Source: Candidatus Bathyarchaeota archaeon RBG_16_48_13
GTDB taxonomy: Archaea > Thermoproteota > Bathyarchaeia > RBG-16-48-13
Length of the DNA stretch: 58,465 bases
Direction: 5' to 3'
Assembly: GCA_001775995.1 (NCBI GenBank)
Contig: MEZH01000007.1
Span: 264,806-323,270 of the forward strand
The position numbers and the translations under genes were made by a program. The notes under the pieces are model-generated. The model made no database searches and was not told where the DNA came from. It saw only the letters and a list, made by a program, of their open reading frames with translations. Positions 6,925-15,709 of the stretch are shown here, piece by piece (the first letter of the stretch is position 1; every line of letters begins with the position of its first letter).

Positions 6925-8906
6925 TACTGAGAACCTCCTGGAGAAATAGCCCTAAATGGGCACAGTTGCGCGCACATATCGCATGCAGTACACGTCAATG
7001 GATCTATACCTGCTTTCTTTGATCCATCTTCGAAATCTATAGCAGGGCAACCTAACTGGATACAGATCTTGCACCCGGTGCATTTCTCCTTGTTAACGGC
7101 GTACGGAACTATCTTGGTTTTTGATTTGCGAGCTTCTCTTAGATATTGGAGGGTGCAAAGCCTTCTAGTTATGATTACAGAAACACCAGGGTATTTTATT
7201 CCTTCCTCAATGGCTTCTCTGGCTTCTTTCAGGTTGTATGGATCGGCCACTTTTACCAGACCTGCTCCCAAAGACTTTACGATCTCTTCTATTCGGAAAA
7301 TCGGGCTCTGTTGGCCCATCGCCGTCATCCCCGTAGTCGGATTGGGCTGGTGTCCAGTCATAGCTGTCCAAGCGTTGTCCAAGACCAAGAAGGTTACCTT
7401 GGCTTTGTTGTAAACAGCATTCACGATGGCGGGCATGCAGGCGTGGAAGAATGTGGAATCTCCCGCAACCGCAACTATGGCTCCATCTTCGTATTTGGCA
7501 TGGAACTCACCTTGGCTGAGGCCTATTCCACCGCCCATAATGTAGTTGGTATCGAGCGTGTCGTAGGGCGTGTCTATATCGTACTTCACCGAGTGATCCA
7601 CGAAACTCGGAGCCAGCTTTGTGGCGAATATCCCGTAGCCGCCCTGTTCGTAGCAGCCTATGTCACCGTTGACTATCCAAACCTTTCCACCGCTCCTCCT
7701 TAAAGCGACCTTCAGAGCCCAGTAAGTACCCAAGTGTGGACAACCAGCACAGAGCGTTGAGGACCGTGGCGCAACCAGTTTGCGAATCTCAGCCTTGGCC
7801 TCAAGCCTGCTTTTGCTGATCTCTTCGAATTTGATGTCTAAGAATTTCGCTATCGCGGCAGCGACTACATTAGGCGTGAGTTCATCGTACGGGTTCAGGA
7901 TCTGATCTATGGCCATCTTTCCAGAGATCTTTCTCCCTGGAGCCAAACTATTGGACAGTGCCCTTACCTGCATCTCGACAACTGGATCGCCTTCCTCTAT
8001 CATGATCACTTTCTCAACGGAATTCAGAAGCTGTCCAATCTTCTTCTCAGGCAACGGGTAAGGAGTTCCGATTTTCAGGAAGCTGACCCTGCCATCAAGG
8101 CCCAATCCTCTCACGGCCTCTCTTGCGTAGGATGAACCGATGCCAGAAGCTATGATTCCAACCCTTGCGCCTTTGACAATTTCCAGCGTATTGAACTCTG
8201 TAGACTCCACGAATTCTTTGACCAGAGGAGCCCTTGAAAAGAGCCAAACGTGTTTTGAGACAGTACTTGGCGGCCCGTAAACGTTCCAGCGATATGGCAG
8301 TTTCCAATGCCTATCGAAAATTGCTTTCCTTTTCTCCTTTCTCATATCGCCGTATGTTACGTCCCCGCTTGCGTGGCTCAATCGAGTGACTGAACGAAGG
8401 AAGACGGGCAGCTCGAACTTTTCTGAAAGCTCAAAAGCAATCCTAGCCATATCCTTCGCCTCTTGCTGATTGGCAGGCTCAAAGCACAAAATATTCGCAT
8501 ACATCGCGGCGAATCGCGTGTCCTGCTCGTTTGAAGAGTAGTGGGCGCCAGGATCATCTGCGACGACTATCAAGTACCCTCCCCTAACACCACTGTAAAC
8601 CAGAGTCATGAACATGTCCATGACGACGTTCAAGCCAGCATTCTTCATGCAGACTAGCGATCGAACCCCAGTTATGGCTGCACCAGAGGCAACTTCGAAG
8701 GCTACCATCTCATTGGTAGACCACTCAGCGTAGAAGCCCAAGTCATCAGCAACCGTCGCAAGTGTTTCCATTACCTCAGATGAAGGAGTGCCGGGGTATG
8801 CCGCGGCCAACTGAATGCCTGCTTCGATCGCTCCTCGTGCAATGGCTTCGTTGCCCATAAGAAGGGTACGTTTTCCAATTTTATCTTCAGCAACTACGTG
8901 CACCAA
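6924..8906 (-). CDS. iorA: Indolepyruvate ferredoxin oxidoreductase, alpha subunit
   Basis: This 660-residue fused catalytic subunit has an N-terminal pyrimidine-binding domain (AAYPGTPSSEVMETLA) and a middle CoA-domain. The TPP pyrophosphate domain follows at about residues 400-520: CAGCPHLGTYW, NGDIGCYEQGGYG, AGDSTFFHACMPA. At the C-terminus are two ferredoxin-type 4Fe-4S motifs: CTGCKICIQLGCPAIDF and CTACDMCAQLCPF (about 608-650). It oxidises aryl 2-oxoacids to CoA thioesters with ferredoxin as acceptor. Full length for the family. It leads an iorA-iorB-thrC run on the minus strand. Confidence 0.97.
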   Translation of the reverse strand: MVHVVAEDKIGKRTLLMGNEAIARGAIEAGIQLAAAYPGTPSSEVMETLATVADDLGFYAEWSTNEMVAFEVASGAAITGVRSLVCMKNAGLNVVMDMFMTLVYSGVRGGYLIVVADDPGAHYSSNEQDTRFAAMYANILCFEPANQQEAKDMARIAFELSEKFELPVFLRSVTRLSHASGDVTYGDMRKEKRKAIFDRHWKLPYRWNVYGPPSTVSKHVWLFSRAPLVKEFVESTEFNTLEIVKGARVGIIASGIGSSYAREAVRGLGLDGRVSFLKIGTPYPLPEKKIGQLLNSVEKVIMIEEGDPVVEMQVRALSNSLAPGRKISGKMAIDQILNPYDELTPNVVAAAIAKFLDIKFEEISKSRLEAKAEIRKLVAPRSSTLCAGCPHLGTYWALKVALRRSGGKVWIVNGDIGCYEQGGYGIFATKLAPSFVDHSVKYDIDTPYDTLDTNYIMGGGIGLSQGEFHAKYEDGAIVAVAGDSTFFHACMPAIVNAVYNKAKVTFLVLDNAWTAMTGHQPNPTTGMTAMGQQSPIFRIEEIVKSLGAGLVKVADPYNLKEAREAIEEGIKYPGVSVIITRRLCTLQYLREARKSKTKIVPYAVNKEKCTGCKICIQLGCPAIDFEDGSKKAGIDPLTCTACDMCAQLCPFRAISPGGSQ

Positions 8907-8964
8907 TCTCTTTCCCTCAGTCTCCTTTGCTCACGTCTAAGCTTAGACAGCCTTAATAAAACGA

Positions 8965-8976
8965 GTGATTTAAAAA
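8965..8976 (-). promoter_or_regulatory. Likely TATA box for iorAB
   Basis: On the minus strand the stretch reads TATTTTTAAATC, about 60 bases upstream of the iorA ATG at 8906. This is consistent with a short 5' leader. Confidence 0.5.
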
Positions 8977-9029
8977 TATTGTTGCTTGTGTTGAAAATCG
9001 CTGAAAATTTTTCACCTGTATGAAGGTCT

Positions 9030-9313
9030 CTAGTTAAAAAAAGCCAAAGCCTTGCTGCGCATGACAAGGAATATCAGGATCATGATTATGGCTATGACAA
9101 AGGATATTAGTGCAATATATTCTGGCCTAGGACCGAACCCGAAAGCGATTGGAAACGGTCCAATAATAATGTCCCTCCAAAGCCACCTTCAGATGAAATT
9201 GCAGCGATAATGAAGGAGAAACATGTAACAATCAAGAAAAAGCCCAAGATAATCATGAAATAGAGTCTTTTCCATGGAGACACATTTGTCTCTGCAGAGG
9301 TGTTGGTTTCCAT
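9030..9313 (-). pseudogene. DUF131-type small membrane protein, single frameshift
   Basis: Read from the ATG at 9313, the frame gives a short cytoplasmic head, one hydrophobic helix (YFMIILGFFLIVTCFSFII) and GGFGG, then drifts into a non-hydrophobic tail and stops near 9107. Shifting the frame at about 9170-9180 gives IIIGPFPIAFGFGPRPEY, a second long hydrophobic helix and a basic end stopping at 9030. IGP-P-AFG followed by a terminal membrane helix is the signature of archaeal DUF131/TIGR00304 proteins, so both halves belong to one gene of about 94 codons. The frameshift is either a true inactivation or a base error. Its function in archaea is unknown. Confidence 0.75.
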
Positions 9314-9405
9314 TATGTCTCTAAAATCACCAGAGCGCGCGCTGCTATGACAAGGAACCTTGCCACAATTAGGATAGCTCCTAAAAGATAGTAGATAGCA
9401 AGAAT
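9314..9405 (-). pseudogene. Possible remnant of a small hydrophobic protein upstream of the DUF131 gene
   Basis: The minus-strand frame that ends with TAA overlapping the DUF131 ATG (TAATG) encodes about 29 residues rich in hydrophobics (LLGAILIVARFLVIAARALVIL). It is preceded by an in-frame TAG and has no ATG or TTG start; only an internal GTG is available. The coupling-like overlap and the membrane-helix composition suggest the tail of a decayed neighbour, possibly a tandem DUF131 copy. Evidence is thin. Confidence 0.3.
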
Positions 9406-9473
9406 GTGCTAATTACGCTAGATCGATCTAGGAGCCCCCCTTACAAAGGGCACCCGAAGCGAAAATGAGTAAC

Positions 9474-10583
9474 TCAGGTCTCAATCTGGTCGAGATTGAC
9501 ATCCAAATTTATCCTTTGATCGAACTCAAGGTCGGGTTCAAGGTTATAGAGGTCTACCGGAATGCCAGTGTATCCGGTATAGACATATGGTGAGTCTATC
9601 CCAGTTAAGACCAAGGTTACCTTCATAGAGTCCTCCAGCCTTTCGTCTATCCTTGCGCCCCAAATGACCAGGGCCTCTTCATCAAGTCGTTCGGTGACTA
9701 TTTCAGCAACCTGGGATGCCTCGGCAAGGGTCATTGAGTCGTTTCCGCTCACATGAATCAAAGCGCCGTGCGCCCCGTCATAACTTACGTCGAGGAGCGG
9801 ACATTGAAGGGCATTCCTCACAGCTTCTTCAGCCCTATTAGGGGAATCTGACTCGCCAATGCCCACAAGGGCCAGGCCACCTCTCTTTATGATCGTCCGA
9901 AAGTCCGCGAAGTCGAGATTTATCAAGCTCGGCATTGAGATAATGTTGGTAATTCCGCCTACCATATTGGATAGTATACTATCGGCAACTTTGAAAGCCT
10001 CGCTCAAAGGCAGCTGAGGAACCAACTCCATCAATTTATTGTTGTCAATGACCACAACTGTGTCGCAAAAGCGCCTCATCTCGCTGAGACCTTGGGCGGC
10101 GATGGTGAGCCTGGCCCTTTCGTGGATAAATGGCATAGTCACAACCCCAATGACTATTGAGCCCTTCTCGCGACTGATTTCAGCTATCACAGGAGCGGCT
10201 GCGGTGCCTGTACCTCCTCCCATGCCAGCAGCTATGAATGTCACGTCAACATTGTGAAGTAATGTATTGATTTTTTGCCTAGATTCTTCGATGGCAATTC
10301 TGCCGACCGAGGGATCAGCGCCCGCCCCCAGCCCTCGAGTGGTCTTTTCTCCGATGAGTAGCTTATGGTGAGCGTGAATCGCATCCAGATGTTGTCTATC
10401 GGTGTTTATCGCAACGCACTCAGCACCAATTATTCCGGTCTCCATGAGTCGATTTACAGTGTTGTTCCCTGCGCCACCGACGCCCAAGACCATAATCTTG
10501 GCGAAACCAGGTTCTCTCAGCCCTTCTTTGACGGCCTCGTGCCAAGTGTGTTGAAAAGCTTTGTCGACCAGGTTTCGATTCAT
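9474..10583 (-). CDS. ftsZ: Cell division GTPase FtsZ
   Basis: This 369-residue tubulin-family GTPase polymerises at mid-cell. It has the N-terminal MVLGVGGAGNNTVNRLM block, the tubulin signature MGGGTGTAAAP (about residues 120-130), the T6 region and the synergy (T7) loop NLDFADFRTI that completes the GTP site of the next subunit. The N-terminal extension before the core is about 27 residues, and the C-terminal tail is acidic, as in archaeal FtsZ1. A 45-residue ribbon-helix-helix protein gene ends 14 bases upstream and is probably co-transcribed. FtsZ in a TACK-like genome argues against Thermoproteales and Sulfolobales, which lack it. Confidence 0.97.
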   Translation of the reverse strand: MNRNLVDKAFQHTWHEAVKEGLREPGFAKIMVLGVGGAGNNTVNRLMETGIIGAECVAINTDRQHLDAIHAHHKLLIGEKTTRGLGAGADPSVGRIAIEESRQKINTLLHNVDVTFIAAGMGGGTGTAAAPVIAEISREKGSIVIGVVTMPFIHERARLTIAAQGLSEMRRFCDTVVVIDNNKLMELVPQLPLSEAFKVADSILSNMVGGITNIISMPSLINLDFADFRTIIKRGGLALVGIGESDSPNRAEEAVRNALQCPLLDVSYDGAHGALIHVSGNDSMTLAEASQVAEIVTERLDEEALVIWGARIDERLEDSMKVTLVLTGIDSPYVYTGYTGIPVDLYNLEPDLEFDQRINLDVNLDQIET

Positions 10584-10597
10584 GTCCTTACCCCTGT

Positions 10598-10735
10598 TTA
10601 CCCCAAAGTTCGCTCGCCAATGTCTCTCACGGCGAGACGTATCGCTTCAGCTCGGTTAGGATAAGAGCTTTGATCTATTAGTTCATCGAGGCCTTGAAGG
10701 TAAGCCTCGGGAATGTGTAAAGTGATTATCTTCAA
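10598..10735 (-). CDS. Small ribbon-helix-helix (CopG-like) DNA-binding protein upstream of ftsZ
   Basis: This 45-residue protein starts at TTG (10735), placed 6 bases after AGGAG. It has one short beta strand (KIITLHIPEAYLQGLDELI) and two helices, the second NRAEAIRLAVRDIGERTL. This is the minimal ribbon-helix-helix fold, which dimerises and binds DNA through the strand. Such genes commonly sit just upstream of ftsZ in archaea. Here the gap is 14 bases, implying one transcript and possible autoregulation of the division operon. I recognise the fold from pattern alone; the target is unknown. Confidence 0.8.
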   Translation of the reverse strand: MKIITLHIPEAYLQGLDELIDQSSYPNRAEAIRLAVRDIGERTLG

Positions 10736-10795
10736 AGAAAGCTCCTACGAATGAAGTAATAAGAACTAGTCTGTTTGAGGAATTATGCTCTGCGT

Positions 10796-10822
10796 ATTTA
10801 AATAGTATTACGATTTAAATAC
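10796..10822 (-). promoter_or_regulatory. Tandem TATA-like boxes upstream of the RHH-ftsZ operon
   Basis: Two copies of ATTTAAAT lie 19 bases apart (10797-10803 and 10814-10820). The proximal one is about 60 bases before the TTG start at 10735, the right distance for a TATA box with a short leader. The distal copy could be a second promoter or part of an operator. Confidence 0.5.
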
Positions 10823-10971
10823 CTTCGTGCCAATGCTATATAAAGCTAATTCATCAAAATGATCATGCCTTTAATCGTTTCCTGTGTAAAGCAGCCCCTT
10901 GCAGCCCTTGATATGTCTATATTCACCTACAAAAGTTTCAAAAAACGTAAATATTGTTCTAGACAAGTCAA

Positions 10972-12276
10972 TCACTCGAAATGCGCTAGAACGCCATTCA
11001 AATACGAAGAATGATGACCAGTGACCCGCACAACTGCCATCTTTCCCAATAAATCCTCATTGGTTTTGATCACTATTGGCTTGTAGGCGAAGTTTCTGGC
11101 TATCAAAGAATTGGATTGCCTTCTCTCATCAACGATGACCTCACCATTCCATCCCACCCATTCCATATTTCGGCCAGTTGAGATTTCAACAGAAAGTCTC
11201 GAAAGGGTTCGACCCCGATCATTTATCACGGAGAGAGGCAATTGAGCGAGTTCACTGGCAGTGGTCCCAGGCCGAGGGAAGAAACGAGAGACATTAATGA
11301 CGTCTGGTTTTACATTCCTGAGAAGGGACAGCGAGTTCTTGAAGGCGGCATCCGTCTCAGTTGGGAAGCCGTATATGAAGTCAGTGGCCAGAGTGAATTG
11401 ACTTATCCTCTCCTTGATGTCGGCGACAATCTCTCGAATGGCCTTCGATGTGTATTGTCTGTTCATATCCTTCAAAACCGTGTCGTCTCCGCTCTGAACA
11501 GGCAAATGCAAGAACCTGAAGAACCTCCTGCTCCTGAAGATATTCGTTAGCTCAGGTAGAATAGGCATTACGTTTGCCGGGTTCATCATCCCCAAACGGA
11601 CAAGAAATTCGCCGTCTATTTCGTCTATGTTAAGCAATAGCTCAACTAGGTCAGTATCTATGTCTCTCCCGTAACAGGCTAGATCCTGCGCAGTGAGCCA
11701 TATTTCACGAAATCCGCTCTTGATTGCATCTTTTACCGAGTCAACAATCTCTTCGATCGTATAGCTCCTCAAGTGGCCACGGGCGAAACGGACGCAGCAA
11801 TATGTGCAGGTTCCGAGGCAGCCGTAGCACACTGGCATGATCTTGACGACTCTGGATGAGTCACCGTGTGGAAGTGTGAGTGAGGGCTTCTGATCGTTAT
11901 ACAGAAGGGTAGATTTCTCCCCCTTGATGACGCTGTCAACGACATTCACTACTATCCGCCCAGGCGAAGGACCAGTCAAGCCGTGCCATTGGACCTCCTT
12001 GCTCAGCCTCTTCAGATTTATGAGGGGCAAGCAGCCTGTTATGATCAATCTCTTGTGTTTTGGGACGTTTTTCAGGGCACTGATAACCTTGTTCTCAGTT
12101 TGGGTTTTCACAGCACAAGTATTATAGATGAGAATGCTAGCTTCCTCTTCGTTAGGAACGATCTGGTAGCCACTCTTTGACAAGCAACCACTAATTGTTT
12201 CTCCGTCCGCGATGTTTGCGGCACAGCCATAGTTTCGGATGTATATCTTGGCAGGATTCTCTTGTTCTGAGACCAT
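10972..12276 (-). CDS. tRNA (t6A37) methylthiotransferase, MtaB/CDKAL1-type radical SAM
   Basis: This 434-residue enzyme has three parts. The N-terminal MTTase domain has three conserved cysteines (YGCAANIADGE, NTCAV, TGCLP) for an auxiliary 4Fe-4S cluster. The radical SAM core has the CLGTCTYCCVRFARG motif near residue 150. The C-terminal TRAM-like domain includes NGEVIVDE and GKMAVVRVTGH. It inserts a methylthio group into t6A at position 37 of ANN-decoding tRNAs. Archaeal and eukaryotic members of this branch are the e-MtaB/CDKAL1 type. It follows a MoaD/ThiS-like gene by 18 bases, a suggestive link to sulfur supply. Confidence 0.92.
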   Translation of the reverse strand: MVSEQENPAKIYIRNYGCAANIADGETISGCLSKSGYQIVPNEEEASILIYNTCAVKTQTENKVISALKNVPKHKRLIITGCLPLINLKRLSKEVQWHGLTGPSPGRIVVNVVDSVIKGEKSTLLYNDQKPSLTLPHGDSSRVVKIMPVCYGCLGTCTYCCVRFARGHLRSYTIEEIVDSVKDAIKSGFREIWLTAQDLACYGRDIDTDLVELLLNIDEIDGEFLVRLGMMNPANVMPILPELTNIFRSRRFFRFLHLPVQSGDDTVLKDMNRQYTSKAIREIVADIKERISQFTLATDFIYGFPTETDAAFKNSLSLLRNVKPDVINVSRFFPRPGTTASELAQLPLSVINDRGRTLSRLSVEISTGRNMEWVGWNGEVIVDERRQSNSLIARNFAYKPIVIKTNEDLLGKMAVVRVTGHHSSYLNGVLAHFE

Positions 12277-12294
12277 TTCGTATCAGCTGGGTTC

Positions 12295-12594
12295 CTAAGC
12301 CGTAAATCCGCCCTCGATCGGCGGAATTATGGCTAGGACCGAGTTCTGAGAGAGCTTGGTCTTCTGGCCAGAAATCGTGAAGATGTTTCGTCCGTCGACT
12401 AAGAATTGGAGACCCGACGATAATTGCTTGCCATCCTTCTCATACACGTATTCTTCAAAGGCTTTGCCGTACTCTTCTCTGAGTTTGTCCAGGACCTCTT
12501 CGACCATGGTCTCTTCTCCAATCTCGATGGTTCGCTCCCTCGTCCCCGTGATCTCTCTCAGTGTTGTGAAGAACTTTACTGTTACATTAATCAT
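12295..12594 (-). CDS. MoaD/ThiS/SAMP-like ubiquitin-fold protein with a C-terminal extension past GG
   Basis: This 99-residue beta-grasp protein has the MoaD pattern: an INVTVKFFTTLREITG strand, a central helix (VEEVLDKLREEYG), and the end VLAIIPPIEGG. Family members end in a free Gly-Gly that is adenylated by an E1-like enzyme and carries sulfur or is conjugated to proteins. Here three further residues (FTA) follow the GG, so it would need trimming (for example by a JAMM protease) before activation, or it works differently. It lies between the glycine decarboxylase genes and the tRNA methylthiotransferase, 18 bases from the latter. Confidence 0.87.
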   Translation of the reverse strand: MINVTVKFFTTLREITGTRERTIEIGEETMVEEVLDKLREEYGKAFEEYVYEKDGKQLSSGLQFLVDGRNIFTISGQKTKLSQNSVLAIIPPIEGGFTA

Positions 12595-12662
12595 ATTTTA
12601 TCCTCCTCGCGATTGGGGTTGAGTGGATTCAGACTGAATCAGCCTTGCCATAAAGGGGGAGG

Positions 12663-14195
12663 TCAGGGGTTGCTCTTCTGCTGTTTGTACATCTTCCAGC
12701 TAAGAGCCATAGTCTTGGGGTGGGCTGCTTTGACCTCATCAATCTTGGTGACCGTGGTGTTATGGGGCGAGGACATGACCGTCTGAGGAGTGTTGTAGGC
12801 TTCTTCTGAGATTTGTTTCATGGCGTCGATGAACCTGTCCATCTCTTCCTTGGTTTCGGTGTCGGTCGGTTCTATCATTAGGGCTTCGTCAACTATCTGA
12901 GGGAAGTAGTTCGTCGGAGGATGCATGCCGCTATCCAGTAGTCGTTTCGCAACGTTTAGAGCTCTGACACCCGTGTCGCTGGCCATAGGGGTGGCGCTGA
13001 AGACGCATTCGTGTTTCCTTGGTTTACCTGGGTCATATGGCAATGCATATCCTCGAACCCCCAACAATTTCTTGGCTATGTAGTTGGCATTCAGGGTAGC
13101 AATCTCGGATGTCTCTTCTAGGCCTTCAGAACCCAAGCTCAGGATGTACGCAAAGGACCTCAGGAACACGCCGAAGTTTCCATAATACCCCTTCACCTTG
13201 CCTATGCTTTCCGGTCGGTCGTAGTCGAGGCAATATTCTCCTGCTCTGTAGTCAACCACTGGTATCGGAAGGAATCGATCTAGGGCCCTGCAAACACCTA
13301 CTGGTCCTGAGCCGGGTCCTCCTCCCCCGTGTGGGGTGGAGAACGTCTTGTGAAGGTTGAGGTGAACCACGTCGAACCCCATGTCACCAGGTCTGACCTT
13401 GCCCAAGATGGCGTTGAGGTTGGCACCGTCGTAGTAGAGGAGACCACCTGCTTCATGAACCACTTTTGCTATCTCCCGAATATCCTTCTCGAATATTCCC
13501 AAGGTGTTTGGGTTGGTCAACATTAAGCCCGCCGTCTTCTCCGAGACCACGCTCTTGAGCCCTTCCACATCGATGCACCCATCTTTGCCAGAAGGTAAGA
13601 CCACAATACTGAATCCAGCCATTGCTGCGCTTGCAGGGTTGGTCCCGTGAGCGGAGTCAGGTATGATCATCTCTGTTCTCTTGTCACCTTCCTTGTTGGC
13701 GCGATGGAATGCACGTATGATCAGAACACCTGTATATTCTCCGTGGGCTCCTGCGGCTGGTTGTAGGGTCACCCTGTAGGTTCCAGTGATGCTGGCCAGC
13801 CATTTGGAGAGTTTGTACATTATTTCCAGAGAGCCTTGGGCTGTGGACTCATCTTGATACGGGTGCATCATAGTAGCGGAGTCCAAAGAGACTATGGAAT
13901 CGTTTATTTTAGGATTGTACTTCATTGTACAGCTGCCTAGTGGGTAAATGCCCAAGTCTACACAATAGTTGGTTTGGGATAGGCGGATGTAGTGGCGGAC
14001 AACTTCTACCTCCGAGAGTTCCGGCAGGTTTAGCGATGATCTGAGGAGGGATGCAGGAACTAGGTTTGTGATATCCCCCAAATCCTTCTTTATCTCTTTC
14101 TCTGCCTCTGGAACTACGTGTCCTATTCTCCCTCTCCCGTTGTATTCGAAGAGTGAGGGCTCATTCCACCTAGCTTGTCTGAAGGTTGTTGACAT
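12663..14195 (-). CDS. gcvPB: Glycine dehydrogenase (decarboxylating) subunit 2, P-protein beta
   Basis: This 510-residue PLP subunit of the glycine cleavage system P-protein decarboxylates glycine and passes aminomethyl to lipoyl-H protein. The PLP lysine is in NLHKTFSTPHGGGGPGSGPVG (near residue 283), and ADDSAHGTNPA-type nucleotide-loop sequence (here IIPDSAHGTNPASAAM) is present. Length is normal for the split form. The partner gcvPA ends 6 bases upstream, giving a coupled pair. H, T and L proteins are not in this window. Confidence 0.97.
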   Translation of the reverse strand: MSTTFRQARWNEPSLFEYNGRGRIGHVVPEAEKEIKKDLGDITNLVPASLLRSSLNLPELSEVEVVRHYIRLSQTNYCVDLGIYPLGSCTMKYNPKINDSIVSLDSATMMHPYQDESTAQGSLEIMYKLSKWLASITGTYRVTLQPAAGAHGEYTGVLIIRAFHRANKEGDKRTEMIIPDSAHGTNPASAAMAGFSIVVLPSGKDGCIDVEGLKSVVSEKTAGLMLTNPNTLGIFEKDIREIAKVVHEAGGLLYYDGANLNAILGKVRPGDMGFDVVHLNLHKTFSTPHGGGGPGSGPVGVCRALDRFLPIPVVDYRAGEYCLDYDRPESIGKVKGYYGNFGVFLRSFAYILSLGSEGLEETSEIATLNANYIAKKLLGVRGYALPYDPGKPRKHECVFSATPMASDTGVRALNVAKRLLDSGMHPPTNYFPQIVDEALMIEPTDTETKEEMDRFIDAMKQISEEAYNTPQTVMSSPHNTTVTKIDEVKAAHPKTMALSWKMYKQQKSNP

Positions 14196-14201
14196 CTTTC
14201 A

Positions 14202-15590
14202 TCACTCCATGGATAACGCAATCTGCTCAGCGAGCAAATCTATCTCGTCCTTCGAATGGATCTCGGTGACGCAGTAAAGAGCGCTCTCACCAAGCTCAGG
14301 GAATTCCTTCGCCAAGATCTTGCCGCCGTGAACTCCATTCTTCAGGAGGGACTTGTGGATGCTTGTAGCGGTCTTTCCCGGCTTTTCGTATCTTACAACG
14401 AATTCTTTGAAGTGTGACGATTTGAATAAGGGAGCCTTGACGCCCTTGATGCTGGATAGCTTCTTCATGGCGTAGTTGGACTTGTAGAGAATTGTCTCGC
14501 AGAGTTTTCTGAGACCCTTTGGACCCAAAAGAGCCATGTAGACTCCCGCGGCTACTGCGCACAGCGATTCGTTCGAGCAGATGTTAGATGTAGCTTTCTC
14601 TCTCCGTATGTGCTGTTCCCTTGTCGACAGCGTCATGCAGTATGCTGATTGAAGGCCATCTTGGGTAGTGGTCATCCCCACAATTCTGCCCGGCATCTGC
14701 CTTATGATGGCTCCATCGTTTCTGCACGCGAATATCCCCAGCAGTGGCCCCCCGAAACTCATCGGAAGGCCTAGCGGCTGACCTTCGCCTATGACCAGGT
14801 CAGCATCGTATTCACCGGGCGCTTTGAATATCCCTAAGGATATAGGATCGATGCCCACAACAAACTTGGCTTCTGCTTTATGTGCTATACCTGCTACCTT
14901 CTCAGCATTGTCAGCAATGTAGCCAAGGTATGATGGATTCTCGATATACACGCCTGCAGTGTTGCTTGAGATCTTGTTTTCCAAATCTACCAGATCAACT
15001 TGACCTGTCTGCTTGTCATTCTTAACCTGTACGATTTTCATGCCTACAGGCTCGATGTAGGTTTTGAGGGTCATATATCTCTCAGGGTGGATCCACTGCG
15101 GAACGATGAATTCGCTTCGTCTAGTTACCCTAGAGACAAGTTTAGCTGCTTCCCCGAGGGCTGAGGCCCAATCGTAAAGCGAACAGTTGCAGACTTCCAT
15201 ACTCGTAAGTTCTACCATGAGACTCTGGTACTCAAAAAGGGATTGGAGTATGCCCTGGGATATCTCAGGTTGATAAGGCGTGTATGAGGTGATCAGCTCA
15301 GTTCGGTTTACTATCTCATCCACAACGGCCGGGATATAGTGGGGCCATATACCTCCTCCAAGAAAGGTAGGCATCTCTTTGACCGTTCGATTCTTGTTTA
15401 GGATGCTCTCCGAAATCTTCTTGACCTCAAACTCCGAGTACGGTCCTTCTAGATCAAGCTTTTCCTTGTGGCGTATGTCTTTCGGAACGTCTGAATATAG
15501 GTCTTCTATGCTGTTAAGGCCCATTTCGCTCAGCATCTTCTGTTTGATTTCCTGAACGCTGTTGGGCAAGTATGGATGGGGATTGTTCAA
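14202..15590 (-). CDS. gcvPA: Glycine dehydrogenase (decarboxylating) subunit 1, P-protein alpha
   Basis: This 462-residue alpha subunit pairs with GcvPB in the two-chain P-protein found in archaea and many bacteria. Recognisable blocks are FLGGGIWPHYIPAVVD, TSYTPYQPEISQGILQ, SLYDWASALGEAAK and the C-terminal TSNICSNESLCAVAAGVYM. It lacks the PLP lysine, as expected for this subunit. It heads the minus-strand run gcvPA-gcvPB-MoaD-like-MtaB and is divergent from the phosphoribosyltransferase gene starting about 120 bases away. Confidence 0.97.
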   Translation of the reverse strand: MNNPHPYLPNSVQEIKQKMLSEMGLNSIEDLYSDVPKDIRHKEKLDLEGPYSEFEVKKISESILNKNRTVKEMPTFLGGGIWPHYIPAVVDEIVNRTELITSYTPYQPEISQGILQSLFEYQSLMVELTSMEVCNCSLYDWASALGEAAKLVSRVTRRSEFIVPQWIHPERYMTLKTYIEPVGMKIVQVKNDKQTGQVDLVDLENKISSNTAGVYIENPSYLGYIADNAEKVAGIAHKAEAKFVVGIDPISLGIFKAPGEYDADLVIGEGQPLGLPMSFGGPLLGIFACRNDGAIIRQMPGRIVGMTTTQDGLQSAYCMTLSTREQHIRREKATSNICSNESLCAVAAGVYMALLGPKGLRKLCETILYKSNYAMKKLSSIKGVKAPLFKSSHFKEFVVRYEKPGKTATSIHKSLLKNGVHGGKILAKEFPELGESALYCVTEIHSKDEIDLLAEQIALSME

Positions 15591-15709
15591 CTGGAAACCT
15601 CCAATTTGTTAATGGACAATCAACAACTTGTTCTTATGTTTATCCGAGGGAAATCATGGATGAAAGTCTTAAATTTGTTCGTCAATCATTCAGTTGGAAA
15701 GGGGAGATC

